Below, piece by piece: positions 37,529 through 45,532 of a stretch of DNA of 45,532 nucleotides. Each line of letters begins with the position of its first letter. The stretch's first letter is position 1. Source of the stretch: Pseudomonadota bacterium (lineage in GTDB: Bacteria > Pseudomonadota > Alphaproteobacteria > Acetobacterales > Acetobacteraceae); NCBI GenBank assembly GCA_021816925.1, contig JAKAWQ010000025.1:1-45532 (forward strand), in the 5' to 3' direction. The position numbers and the translations under genes were made by a program. The notes beneath the pieces are model-generated. The model saw only the letters and a list, made by a program, of their open reading frames with translations. It had not been told where the DNA came from and did not search any database.

Positions 37529-38299
37529 TCAGCGTGTCGCGACGATGAAGAATCGGGGGAAGGGCAACAGCACGCGCCGGTCGGGGAGCAGTGAATAGGC
37601 GTCCGCAACAAGGTTGCGGTACTGAGTGACAAAGAGCGCGCGCTCGGATTCTTCCAGCGGATCGAGGAACGGCCGGAGGGCGGTAGCCTTGAACCAATCC
37701 ACCACCCCCTCGGCGCCGCCGGCGAGCAGATGATGATAGGTCGTCCGCCAGATATCGACGCGCCGGCAGAGGGGCGCGAGCAGCCGATAGTACCAGGCCG
37801 CACCGGGCAGCGGCAATCGGCCGGCAGCCGCCGTGGCGAGCTTCCTCGCCCACGGCTCGCGCGCGGCAAGCTCGGCCATCAGTCGATGCGTCGGCTCCTC
37901 CACATTGTCCGGCATTTGCAGGGCGAGCGTGCCACCCTCGGCGAGCCCCGCCACCAGGCGGGGAAGAAGGCCGGCGTGGTCGGGCACCCATTGCAGCACG
38001 GCGTTGGCGAGCATCAGGTCCAACGGCGCGTACGCTGCCCATGTTTCTATTTGCGCGATCTCGAAATTGAGCGCCGGCAGGCGCCGCCGCGCGGCGGCGA
38101 TCATGTCGGGCGAGCTGTCGATGCCGGTAATCTCGGCTTCGGGGAAGCGCGCGGCCAGGACCTCGGTCGAGTTTCCGGGCCCGCAGCCGAGGTCGACGGC
38201 GCGACGAATCTCTGTCCCCGGCACGGCTGCTAGAAGATCGCGGACCGGGCGCGTCCGCTCATCAGCGAATTTCAGGTATTGCTGGGCGGACCAGTCCAC
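37529..38299 (-). CDS. tam: Trans-aconitate 2-methyltransferase
   Basis: A 256-residue SAM-dependent methyltransferase that methylates trans-aconitate, a toxic by-product of the citrate cycle. It has VDWSAQQYLKFADERTRP at the N-terminus, motif I VDLGCGPGNST, TGIDSSPDMI, LANAVLQWVPDH and LALQMPDNVEEPTH, all Tam-like. The GTG at 38299 with GGAGG six bases upstream is chosen as start, although the frame is open further upstream. The 271 bases to the divergent acetyltransferase gene contain a GAAGCGCTTC palindrome (38463-38472) and no further recognisable gene. Confidence 0.9.
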   Translation of the reverse strand: MDWSAQQYLKFADERTRPVRDLLAAVPGTEIRRAVDLGCGPGNSTEVLAARFPEAEITGIDSSPDMIAAARRRLPALNFEIAQIETWAAYAPLDLMLANAVLQWVPDHAGLLPRLVAGLAEGGTLALQMPDNVEEPTHRLMAELAAREPWARKLATAAAGRLPLPGAAWYYRLLAPLCRRVDIWRTTYHHLLAGGAEGVVDWFKATALRPFLDPLEESERALFVTQYRNLVADAYSLLPDRRVLLPFPRFFIVATR

Positions 38300-38570
38300 C
38301 AATCGCCTCCGGGTGGGCCACGACGGGCGAGAAGATTCGGGATGCGGTGCAGCGTGGTGCGTTGCTGCCCGATTTTTCATGCGTGTGGAAGGCCTGTCGT
38401 AAGGTCTATGGATTTGGCAGAACTCATTGCTTGATCGAATGGCGCGACCGACCTTCGTTTGCGAAGCGCTTCCGTTGCTGGCGCCAAGATCGAACAGGTC
38501 ATGCCGGCGCTGGCCGCGCGCGCATTTGCGATGGATGATGGCGGCTGGCGTGGCGAAGGGGCCGGAGGCA

Positions 38571-39269
38571 ATGGAGGTCAGCGGGCGTCCGGTTGGGTTC
38601 GCGGTTCCCGGCTGGAGCGCGCGGCCGCGACCGCCGTCAACACCGATCGAGGGACGGTATTGCCGAATCGAGCGACTCTCGCCCGAGCGCCACGCGGCCG
38701 AGCTATTCGCCGCCTCGACCGACGCGCCGGAGAGTTGGACCTACCTGCCGCAACCGCCGCCCGCGGATTTCGGCGCATATCGGCGATGGGTCGAGACCGC
38801 TGCCGAAAGGGATGATCCTTTTTTCCACGCCGTCATCGACGGCGCGAGCGGGCTTGCCGCCGGGGTTGCCGCGCTGATGCGCATCGATCCGGCGAACGGC
38901 GTGATCGAGGTGGGCGGCATACACTACGGGCCCTCCCTTCAGCGGACGCGCGCCGGAACGGAGGCGATTCTTCTCCTCGCGCGCCGCGTGTTCGACGAGC
39001 TCGGCTACCGCCGGTTCGAGTGGAAGTGCGACAGCTTGAATGCGCCTTCGCGTCGTGCCGCGCTCCGCTACGGCTTCACGTTCGAGGGGATCTTCCGCCA
39101 GGCGGTGGTGTACAAGGGCCGCAATCGGGACACCGCCTGGTTCTCGATCATCGATCGCGAATGGCCAAGGCTCCGGGAGGGTTATGCGCGCTGGCTCAAT
39201 CCGGCGAATTTCGACGCCGAGGGGCGGCAACGAAGAAGCCTCACGGCGTGCCTCGGCGGCGATGGCTGA
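38571..39269 (+). CDS. GNAT-family N-acetyltransferase (RimJ/RimL-like)
   Basis: A 232-residue protein. An N-terminal segment (GRYCRIERLSPERHAAELF) is followed by the acetyl-CoA fold with TYLPQPPPADFGAYRRW, VIEVGGIHYGPSLQRTRAGTEA and FEWKCDSLNAPSRRAALRYGF, ending FEGIFRQAVVYKGRNRDTAWFSI. This is a known cytosolic GNAT subgroup of RimJ/RimL type. The ATG at 38571 follows GGAGG closely; an in-frame ATG further upstream (near 38535) is possible. The end overlaps the livG start by eight bases, so it leads the transporter operon. The substrate may be the compound imported by the transporter or a protein N-terminus. Confidence 0.82.
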   Translation: MEVSGRPVGFAVPGWSARPRPPSTPIEGRYCRIERLSPERHAAELFAASTDAPESWTYLPQPPPADFGAYRRWVETAAERDDPFFHAVIDGASGLAAGVAALMRIDPANGVIEVGGIHYGPSLQRTRAGTEAILLLARRVFDELGYRRFEWKCDSLNAPSRRAALRYGFTFEGIFRQAVVYKGRNRDTAWFSIIDREWPRLREGYARWLNPANFDAEGRQRRSLTACLGGDG

Positions 39270-40023
39270 GGGGCTGCTCTCGGTGCGAGGGCTCGTCCGC
39301 AGCTTCTATGGCGTGCAGGCGCTGGCGGGCGCCGATTTCGACGTCACCTCCGGCACCATCACCGCACTGATCGGCCCGAACGGTGCCGGCAAGACGACGG
39401 CCTTCCAATGCATCAGCGGCGTCGTGCCGCCCGAAGGTGGGCGCGTGATCTTCATGGGCGCCGATATCACCGGCTGGCCGGCGGAGCAGGTCAGCCGCGC
39501 CGGGCTCGTGCGTACGTTCCAGATTGCGCGCGGAATCCCACGCCTTTCCGTGCTCGAGAACCTGCTGCTCTATGCACCGGACCAGCCGGGCGAGCGAATG
39601 TGGGCGGCCCTCCTCGGCGCCGGGCGGACGGCGGAACGGCGCGCGCGCGAGCGGGCGGTGGCGATCGCGCGGCGCCTCGATCTCCTGCCCGTGGCGAATC
39701 ATGCCGCCGGCGCGCTATCGGGGGGGCAGAAGAAGCTCCTTGAGATCGGCCGGGCGCTCATGGCCGCGCCGCGGCTCGTTCTGCTCGACGAGCCGATCGC
39801 TGGCGTCAACCCCACGCTTGCCGAGCGGATCGCAGAGCATCTCGAAAGCCTGCGCCGCGAGGGCATCACCTTCCTGGTGATCGAGCATCACATGGACATG
39901 ATCGCACGGCTCTGCGATCCGGTGATCGTGATGGCCGGCGGCCGCACGCTCACGGTCGGAAGCTTCGCCGCCGTCGCGGCCGACAGCGCCGTGCAGGAAG
40001 CCTATTTGGGACGGCGGACGTGA
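39262..40023 (+). CDS. livG: Branched-chain amino acid-type ABC transporter ATPase LivG
   Basis: A 253-residue ATPase. It has Walker A GPNGAGKTTAF, FQIARGIPRLSVLENLLLY, signature LSGGQKKLLEIGRALM and Walker B LVLLDEPIAGVNP, then IEHHMDMI, the usual LivG order. It energises uptake through the LivH/LivM pore. The GTG of livF overlaps its stop (GTGA). Confidence 0.92.
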   Translation: MAEGLLSVRGLVRSFYGVQALAGADFDVTSGTITALIGPNGAGKTTAFQCISGVVPPEGGRVIFMGADITGWPAEQVSRAGLVRTFQIARGIPRLSVLENLLLYAPDQPGERMWAALLGAGRTAERRARERAVAIARRLDLLPVANHAAGALSGGQKKLLEIGRALMAAPRLVLLDEPIAGVNPTLAERIAEHLESLRREGITFLVIEHHMDMIARLCDPVIVMAGGRTLTVGSFAAVAADSAVQEAYLGRRT

Positions 40024-40727
40024 GCCTGCTCGCCGCGGCGGGCGTGGTGTGCGGGTATGGCGCTGCCGACGAGATCCTGCACGGCGCGGACCTCGCCGTG
40101 CGTCCGGGCGAGCTGGTCGCGATCATCGGGCCGAACGGGGCCGGCAAGTCCACTCTGCTCAAGGCGATCGCCGGCATGCTGCGGCTCAAGCGCGGCACGA
40201 TCTGCTTCGACGGCCGCCCGATCGAGCGGACGTCGGCGGGCGAGCGGGCGCGGATGGGAATTGTCTTCGTGCCGCAGGAGGCGAACGTGTTCCCGACCAT
40301 GACGGTCTCTGAAAATCTCGAGATGGGCGGCTTTCTCGAGCCGCGCCAGGCGCGCCAAAAGATCGCCGTGCTCTCGGAGCGATTCCCGGTGCTCGGGGAA
40401 AAGCGTCGCGCCGCGGCGCGCACGCTTTCGGGCGGGCAGCGGCAGGTACTGGCGATGGCGATGGCCCTGATGGTTGGCCCGCGGCTCCTCTTGCTCGACG
40501 AGCCCTCGGCCGGCCTCGCGCCGCTCGCCGCGGACAAACTCTTCGCCACGATCGGGGCGATCCACCGCGAAGGCACGGCGATCGCGATGGTGGAGCAGAA
40601 CGCGCTCTCGGCACTCGCCATCGCCGATCGCGGCGTCGTTCTGGTGGACGGGCGCGCCGCGCGCACCGGCCCCGCGCACGCCATGGCCGAGGATCCCGAG
40701 GTGAGGCGTCTGTTCCTCGGCGGCTGA
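40020..40727 (+). CDS. livF: Branched-chain amino acid-type ABC transporter ATPase LivF
   Basis: A 235-residue ATPase with Walker A GPNGAGKSTLL, the LivF-typical GIVFVPQEANVFPTMTVSENLEMG, signature LSGGQRQVLAMAMALM and Walker B LLLLDEPSAGLAP, then VEQNALSAL. It is the second ATPase of the importer. Start GTG at 40020; 46 bases separate it from the binding-protein gene. Confidence 0.92.
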   Translation: MSLLAAAGVVCGYGAADEILHGADLAVRPGELVAIIGPNGAGKSTLLKAIAGMLRLKRGTICFDGRPIERTSAGERARMGIVFVPQEANVFPTMTVSENLEMGGFLEPRQARQKIAVLSERFPVLGEKRRAAARTLSGGQRQVLAMAMALMVGPRLLLLDEPSAGLAPLAADKLFATIGAIHREGTAIAMVEQNALSALAIADRGVVLVDGRAARTGPAHAMAEDPEVRRLFLGG

Positions 40728-40773
40728 AGCCGGCTATCGTGAGCCGGAGCAACAAGAGATCGAGGAGGCTTGC

Positions 40774-41964
40774 ATGCGTGTCACCGTCTCGCGCCGCTCG
40801 GCGCTCGCCGGCTCGCTCGCGCTGCCGTTCCTGGCACGCACTGGCTTCGCCGCGAACGCAATTCCTCTCGGCGCGATCAATCCGCTGACCGGCGCCGGCG
40901 GGGCCTACGGCCCCTCGATGGCCAAGGTGGCGGAGGCGCTCGTCGCGCGCATCAACCGCACAGGCGGGGTACTCGGCCGGCCGATCGCGCTCGATGTCGA
41001 GGATGACCAGACCAACCCCACCGTCGGCGTCGAAGCGGCGCACAAGCTGATCGACGTCGGAAAGGTGGTGGCGATCGTCGGCACCTGGGCCTCGGCAGTG
41101 ACGACGGCCGTGGCCCCCCTCTGCTGGCAGAGCCGCACCATGCTCTTCACCGTCTCCGGGGCGGACTCGATCACCAGGCTGCCGCACCACGGCTACATCA
41201 TCCGTACCCAGCCGAACACGCATCTGCAGTCGGGCCGGGCGGCCGGGTTCCTGCTCCAGCACGAGTCGAAGCGCGTCTTCGGGCTTTCTGCGCAAACGCC
41301 CTTCGCGGTCGATTCCTGGAGCCGACTCAAGGAGGTTCTGGCAAAAGGCGGCGCCACGGGCATCGGCGATATCATCTACGATCCGAAACAGACATCGTTC
41401 CGATCAGAGATCGACAAGGCGCTCGCGGCGAAACCGGACACGCTCTTCCTCAACAGCTATGCGCCTGATCTCGAGATCCTGCTGCGCGAAACCTATCAGG
41501 CGGGTTTCAACGGCAAGCGCTTTACCTTCGCCTACGCGGCAACGGATGCGGTGCTGAAGGCGCTGCCGGCGGGCGTTACCAACGGGCTCTGGAGCTTCGC
41601 GCCCTCGCCGGACGTGACGAGCCCGGCCTACAAGGCGGTGCAAGCGATTCTCGGCATCTCCGACCCCGATCCCTATTCCTGCCAGATCTACGACCACGTG
41701 GCGCTGGTCGCGCTCGCGATTGCAAAGGCGGGTGTGGCGAGCGGGGTCGCGATCCACGACAATGTGCGCAAGATCAGCCAGGGACCGGGTCAGAAAGTGA
41801 GCGATCCCGTCGCAGGGCTCAAGCTTCTGGCCGCTGGCAAGGAGATCAACTACGACGGCGCCTCTGGCCCCTGCCACTTCACGCCCATCGGCGACATACT
41901 GAACTGCAAGTTCCTGTTCCAGGTGGTGGAAAACCAGCACAACAAGACGCTCTTCATTTCTTGA
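40774..41964 (+). CDS. ABC transporter substrate-binding protein, Liv/LivK type
   Basis: A 396-residue periplasmic binding protein of the peripla_BP_6 family. The N-terminus MRVTVSRRSALAGSLALPFL has a twin-Arg-like SRRSAL motif, so Tat export is likely, with cleavage near GFAANA. The core (PLGAINPLTGAGGAYGPSM, DDQTNPTVGVEAAHKLIDV, VAIVGTWASAVTTAVAP) is standard for amino-acid, urea or amide binding relatives. The ligand cannot be assigned. An AGGAGG ribosome site lies just upstream of the ATG. Confidence 0.88.
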   Translation: MRVTVSRRSALAGSLALPFLARTGFAANAIPLGAINPLTGAGGAYGPSMAKVAEALVARINRTGGVLGRPIALDVEDDQTNPTVGVEAAHKLIDVGKVVAIVGTWASAVTTAVAPLCWQSRTMLFTVSGADSITRLPHHGYIIRTQPNTHLQSGRAAGFLLQHESKRVFGLSAQTPFAVDSWSRLKEVLAKGGATGIGDIIYDPKQTSFRSEIDKALAAKPDTLFLNSYAPDLEILLRETYQAGFNGKRFTFAYAATDAVLKALPAGVTNGLWSFAPSPDVTSPAYKAVQAILGISDPDPYSCQIYDHVALVALAIAKAGVASGVAIHDNVRKISQGPGQKVSDPVAGLKLLAAGKEINYDGASGPCHFTPIGDILNCKFLFQVVENQHNKTLFIS

Positions 41965-42827
41965 TCGCGGCGTTCCTCCAGGCGGTGGTGAACGGCGCGC
42001 TCGCAGGCTCTGTGCTCGCGCTGCCCGCACTCGGCTTCAACACCGTCTATGCGGTGCTGCGCTTCCCGAACTTCGCGGTGGCAGGGCTCGCGACCATCGG
42101 CGCCTATGCGGGGTGGGTTGCCAATGCGCTCTGGGGCTGGCCGGCACCGGCGGCCATCCTCGCCGCCTTCGTCGCCGGCGGGGCGGCTGGCGCGCTCTGC
42201 GATGCCGCCGCGCTGAAACCGCTTCGTCCGCTCGGTGCGCTCGCCGCCGCAATCGGCTCCGTCGCGCTCAACATCGTGCTCGAGAACGCCGTGCGCTTTG
42301 CCTTCGGCAACAATCCGCGCGGCTACGATCTGCCGGTCTTCCGCGACTGGCGCTTCGGTGCGATCGGGATCGGCCCACAGGAGGTGGAGGATGCGGCGAT
42401 CGCGCTCCTCGCCATGGCCGCGGTGTTCCTGCTGCTCCGCACAACTCGCATCGGCAAGGCGATGCGCGCGGTTTCCGACAACGCAACTCTTGCCGAGAGC
42501 AAGGGCATCGATCCGGTACGGGTCGCCTGGGCGGCCAACATCCTTGGCCTCGGCCTTTGCGGCATCGGCGGCATGCTGGTCGCGCTCGACACCTCGCTCG
42601 ATCCGCTCACCGGCTTCCGTGTGCTCCTTTCGATCTTCGCCGCCGCGGTGGTAGGCGGGCTCGGCAGCATTCCGGGCGCGGTGGCCGGTGCCTTCGTGGT
42701 CGGGATCGGCGAGGAGCTTTCCACGCTCGTCGTGGCGCCGACCTATCGCACGGCAATGGGCTTTCTTGCCATCCTGATCGTGCTTTCGTTCCGCCCGCGC
42801 GGTCTCCTCGGCGAGCGCGCCTACTGA
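41961..42827 (+). CDS. livH: Branched-chain amino acid-type ABC permease LivH
   Basis: A 288-residue membrane permease with about eight helices. It has QAVVNGALAGSVLALPALGF at the start, the GKAMRAVSDN loop that contacts the ATPase, and the GLGSIPGAVAGAFVVGIGEE end typical of LivH. A TTG start at 41961 overlaps the binding-protein stop (TTGA). The gene symbol reflects the family; the substrate may differ from branched-chain amino acids. Confidence 0.9.
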   Translation: MIAAFLQAVVNGALAGSVLALPALGFNTVYAVLRFPNFAVAGLATIGAYAGWVANALWGWPAPAAILAAFVAGGAAGALCDAAALKPLRPLGALAAAIGSVALNIVLENAVRFAFGNNPRGYDLPVFRDWRFGAIGIGPQEVEDAAIALLAMAAVFLLLRTTRIGKAMRAVSDNATLAESKGIDPVRVAWAANILGLGLCGIGGMLVALDTSLDPLTGFRVLLSIFAAAVVGGLGSIPGAVAGAFVVGIGEELSTLVVAPTYRTAMGFLAILIVLSFRPRGLLGERAY

Positions 42828-43732
42828 TGCTCGATTATCTGGTTTCGCTTTCGGTGTTCGCAGGGCTCTACGCGCTGCTGGCACTCGGCCTCAACCTCGT
42901 GTGGGGGCTCGGAGGCATGGTCAATCTCGGGCTCGCCGGCTTCTATTCGATCGGTGCCTATGTCTCGGCGCTCGCCGCGCTGCATCTTCATCTCGCGCTG
43001 CCGTTGGCCGCGCTGCTGGCGGCACTTCTTGCTGGCGCCGCCGGCGCCGCACTGGCGGTGGTCACGTCGCGGCTGAAGGGAGATTATCTCGCGATCGTCA
43101 CGCTCGGCTTCGCCGAGGTGATCCAGTTGATCGCGGCGAACGAGATCTGGCTTACCAACGGCACCGACGGGCTTTCGGCAATCCCGGCGCCGGGGCGGGG
43201 CAAGCTCTCGCCCTTTCATTTCGACCTTGCCGCGGCGGCAACGGTATGGATCGTGCTCGCCCTCATCGCGCTTGGTCTCGTGCGGCTCTCGCGGGCATCG
43301 TATGGGCGCGTACTGCGCGCAATCCGCGAGGACGAGACGGTGGCGCGCGTAGCTGGAAAGCGCGTGCTCGCCTTCAAGATCGGCGCCTTTGCCGTCGGCG
43401 CCGCCGTGATGGGGCTGGCGGGCAGCCTCTATGCGGCGTACGATGGATACGTGGCGCCGGACAGCTTCGATGTGCTGGTGACGGTGCTCGTCGTGCTTGC
43501 ACTGACGGCCGGAGGCGTCGGTAACATGGCGGGCGCGGTGCTGGGCTCGGCGCTCGTCGTCGCGCTCACCGAAGGCACGCGTTTTCTCGGGGGCCTGCTG
43601 CCCGGCCTCTCAGCACTTCAAGTTGCAAGCCTCCGGCAGGGCGCGATCGGGTTTTTTCTCCTTTTGCTGCTGCGCCTCCGCCCGCAGGGCATCCTGCCCG
43701 AGAGGATGCGCGTGCATCGGCTGGATGGTTGA
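42827..43732 (+). CDS. livM: Branched-chain amino acid-type ABC permease LivM
   Basis: A 301-residue permease with LYALLALGLNLVWGLGGMVNLGLAGFYSIGAY at the front (in family style), GDYLAIVTLGFAEVIQLIAAN, the coupling loop SYGRVLRAIREDETVARVAGK and a GGVGNMAGAVLGSALV end. These fit LivM. The start shares one base with the livH stop (TGATG). The GAF gene follows after 13 bases. Confidence 0.9.
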   Translation: MLDYLVSLSVFAGLYALLALGLNLVWGLGGMVNLGLAGFYSIGAYVSALAALHLHLALPLAALLAALLAGAAGAALAVVTSRLKGDYLAIVTLGFAEVIQLIAANEIWLTNGTDGLSAIPAPGRGKLSPFHFDLAAAATVWIVLALIALGLVRLSRASYGRVLRAIREDETVARVAGKRVLAFKIGAFAVGAAVMGLAGSLYAAYDGYVAPDSFDVLVTVLVVLALTAGGVGNMAGAVLGSALVVALTEGTRFLGGLLPGLSALQVASLRQGAIGFFLLLLLRLRPQGILPERMRVHRLDG

Positions 43733-43745
43733 ACCGGAGCAAGCG

Positions 43746-44243
43746 ATGAAACGACCCGACCCCGCGGCAGCGATCGCCGCTGTCCTGGCTGCCCAGCGCG
43801 AGGAGAATCAGCCGCAGACGCTCTTCCGCGCTCTCGATGCGGCGCTCGCGGCGGCAATCGGGAATATCCTTTTCACGATCCTGGTCCACCACCCCGCCGC
43901 ACGGGAAAGCGAGCGGTTCTACAGCAACCGTCCGGCCGAGTATCCGCTCGGCGGACGCAAGCCAGTGACGGATTCGCCCTGGATGCGCCAGGTGATCGGC
44001 CGGGGCGAGCCCTATATCGGGCGCAACGCCGCGGATATCTGCGAGGTCTTCTTCGATCACGCCCTGATCCACTCGCTCGGCTGCGAGAGCGTGCTCAACA
44101 TGCCGGTGCGCTGGCGAAACCGGACGCTCGGCACACTCAACCTGCTGCACCGCGCGGGCTATTACGAGGAGTCCGATTTGCCGGTCGTACGGCTCTTCGC
44201 CGGATTGACGCTGCCCGGTTTGATGATCCTTTCCACAGACTGA
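43746..44243 (+). CDS. GAF-domain protein
   Basis: A 165-residue cytosolic protein that is essentially one GAF domain: ALDAALAAAIGNILFTILVHHP, RFYSNRPAEYPLGGRKPV, then YIGRNAADICEVFFDHALI and SVLNMPVRWRNRTLGTLNLLH, which is the hallmark GAF strand pattern. GAF domains bind small ligands or nucleotides. There is no output domain, so it may sense the imported compound or regulate the transporter or the hydrolase by protein contact. It lies 13 bases after livM and 11 bases before the M24 gene. Confidence 0.8.
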   Translation: MKRPDPAAAIAAVLAAQREENQPQTLFRALDAALAAAIGNILFTILVHHPAARESERFYSNRPAEYPLGGRKPVTDSPWMRQVIGRGEPYIGRNAADICEVFFDHALIHSLGCESVLNMPVRWRNRTLGTLNLLHRAGYYEESDLPVVRLFAGLTLPGLMILSTD

Positions 44244-44254
44244 GGAGAAGCACG

Positions 44255-45445
44255 ATGGCATTCCTGGGAGCGCGGGTGCATGCTGCGCGGCTCGCCGCGA
44301 TGCGGGCTCTGATGGAGCGGGAGGAACTCGATGCGCTTGCCTTCACGAGTGCGGATTTCTTTCAGTTCGCGACCAACTTCGCGATCGACGTGCAGACCTG
44401 GGAGCGGCCTGTTCTCGCGGCCGTGCCGCGTACGGGCGAGCCGTTCGCGATCCTCGCCGAGCTTTCCGAACATCATTGGCGCTATGCCGAGGCAGCAGGC
44501 CGGCTCTGGGTGAAGGACGCGCATTTCTATGCCGAGCATCCGCGCGTCGGCGATCGCGCGCCGCTCGTCGTCGAATGGGCAGAGCTTGCCGCCGAATGCC
44601 TCAAGGCGCGCGGCCTCGCGCACGGGCGAATCGGCGCCGACGCTGCTTCCGCGCCGTTCGCTCGGGCGGTTTCGCTTCTCCGCCGGGCGCGGCTTTCCGT
44701 TCTTGCGGCGGCGGTGCGCACGCTTCGCTTCGTCAAGCATCCCGAGGAGATCGCGCTGATGCGCGAGATCGCCTCGCTCACCGACTGGCTGCAGGACCGC
44801 TACCGCGAGAACATCCGCCCCGGCCGGCTGACCCTCGAGCTCGACATGGCGATGGCCGCGCGCACCGCCGAGGAGGCGGCCGATCGCTTCCCCGGCCAGC
44901 ATTTCGAGATCATGCGTTGCTGGTCGATCAGCGGCCCCGCTTCTTCCGCACCGCACGGCGATGGCCGCTCGGCCGGCGCGCGGATCGAGACCGGACACGG
45001 CATGATCAACGTCGTTGTGTTGCGCGTGAACGGGCTCGTCGTCGAGAACGAGCGCACCTGGTTCTGCGGCAAACCGACCGCGGAACAGGAAAGGTTGTTC
45101 GAGACGGCGCGCGCGGCGAACGAGGCGGCGATCGCCGCCGCGGTTACCGGCCGTCCGGTCTCGGGGATCGATGCCGCCGCGCAGGCGGTGATCGAGAAGG
45201 CCGGCTACGGCGATCTGATCCGCCATCGCACCGGTCATGGGATGGGCACGCTCGGGCACGAGTTCCCCGAGGATATGGCGTTCAACCACCGCCCGCTCCT
45301 GGAGCGCGAGGTCTATTCGGCGGAACCCGGGCTCTACGTGTTCGGATTGGGCGGCTTCCGCCACGACGACACGGTCGTCGTCGGAACAACGCCCGACGTT
45401 CTGACCAGGGCGCCCAAGGACCTCAAGAGCCAGACGATTGCGTAA
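44255..45445 (+). CDS. M24-family (creatinase/aminopeptidase P fold) protein with altered metal ligands
   Basis: A 396-residue pita-bread-fold protein. An N-terminal creatinase-like domain (RMRALMEREELDALAFTSADFF style) is followed by the catalytic domain: LRFVKHPEEIALMREIASL, RHRTGHGMGTLGHEFPED and SAEPGLYVFGLGGFRHDDTVVV. Aligned to aminopeptidase P, the five metal ligands D, D, H, E, E read V253, E264, H, E and D. The first Asp is lost and two others are substituted. It may therefore be metal-free like creatinase, or use a single metal. It ends the Liv operon, so it probably acts on the imported compound. The gene is complete; its stop is at 45445, 40 bases before the transposase fragment. 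Confidence 0.83.
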   Translation: MAFLGARVHAARLAAMRALMEREELDALAFTSADFFQFATNFAIDVQTWERPVLAAVPRTGEPFAILAELSEHHWRYAEAAGRLWVKDAHFYAEHPRVGDRAPLVVEWAELAAECLKARGLAHGRIGADAASAPFARAVSLLRRARLSVLAAAVRTLRFVKHPEEIALMREIASLTDWLQDRYRENIRPGRLTLELDMAMAARTAEEAADRFPGQHFEIMRCWSISGPASSAPHGDGRSAGARIETGHGMINVVVLRVNGLVVENERTWFCGKPTAEQERLFETARAANEAAIAAAVTGRPVSGIDAAAQAVIEKAGYGDLIRHRTGHGMGTLGHEFPEDMAFNHRPLLEREVYSAEPGLYVFGLGGFRHDDTVVVGTTPDVLTRAPKDLKSQTIA

Positions 45446-45484
45446 CCCCCATCTGTTCTCGGTCATCGCGAGCCGGGCCGCGCC

Positions 45485-45532
45485 CGAGTTCCTGGAAACC
45501 GAGGCGTACAAATACACCATCCGGTTGCCGGC
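45485..45532 (+). mobile_element. IS1380-family transposase, 3' part, cut by the window end
   Basis: The last 48 bases encode EFLETEAYKYTIRLPA, the block that in IS1380 transposases follows FRGDAAFA after a few residues. The frame is the plus strand, like the left-end fragment. Upstream bases (45446-45484) show no transposase match. The rest of the element lies beyond the window. Confidence 0.68.

Noticed and set aside
38300-38570. Extra small gene between tam and the acetyltransferase
   Set aside because: Short frames exist but carry no conserved pattern or good ribosome site; the region is better read as a divergent promoter area.

Overview
The window is a G+C-rich (roughly two-thirds by eye) stretch of a Gram-negative chromosome. 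The best fit is an alphaproteobacterium of the Rhodospirillales/Acetobacteraceae type. Three things point there: the outer-membrane gene run lptF-lptG-lptD-surA-rsmA, the bamD-recN-ligA run, and IS1380-family transposase fragments at both ends. GTG, TTG and even a probable CTG start, and stop/start overlaps of 1-8 bases, are common. No species can be named from the sequence alone.

Layout. Bases 1-294 are the 5' part of an IS1380-type transposase, cut off mid-gene. Next come an MscS-type channel translationally coupled to a 2-oxoglutarate/Fe(II) dioxygenase (475-3620), a scar holding the tail of a second nitrilase gene (3661-3738), a frameshifted HsdR-N-like nuclease gene (3841-4930) and an intact N-carbamoyl-D-amino-acid hydrolase-like gene (4983-5978). 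From 6.1 to 10 kb lie an OmpA-like lipoprotein, a DUF1499 protein coupled to an SbmA/YddA-like ABC exporter, and a stand-alone EAL c-di-GMP phosphodiesterase. The EAL gene is the last of an operon SMP-30 lactonase -> FAD/Fe-S dehydrogenase -> EAL. From 14 to 19.3 kb is a catabolic block: an AtzG-like/amidase pair, an SDR protein without its catalytic Tyr and Lys, tRNA-Pro(CGG), a formamidase-like protein and an MmgE/PrpD protein.

The core block follows: gmk plus an AEC permease facing rsmA-surA-lptD-lptG-lptF (LPS export, outer-membrane protein chaperone, 16S rRNA methylation). After it come an orphan LacI-type regulator, ligA, recN and bamD (DNA ligation, DNA repair, outer-membrane assembly). 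From 34 to 38.3 kb are a 963-residue fusion of the three subunits of an HcnABC/opine-oxidase-like dehydrogenase, a two-gene ribbon-helix-helix/coiled-coil module with a palindrome in its promoter, and trans-aconitate methyltransferase. The last 7 kb is one tight operon: a GNAT acetyltransferase, a complete branched-chain-amino-acid-type (Liv) ABC importer, a GAF protein and an M24 hydrolase that has lost canonical metal ligands. The window ends inside the 3' part of an IS1380 transposase in the same orientation as the left fragment.

Together the accessory genes suggest scavenging of amide, N-carbamoyl and amino-acid-like nitrogen compounds through import, amide hydrolysis and flavin oxidation; this is inference from families. 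The most unusual items are the complementary IS halves at the two ends, the triple-fusion dehydrogenase, the RHH/coiled-coil module with its operator, the two enzymes lacking catalytic residues (SDR, M24), and the nuclease gene set between a nitrilase and a nitrilase remnant.
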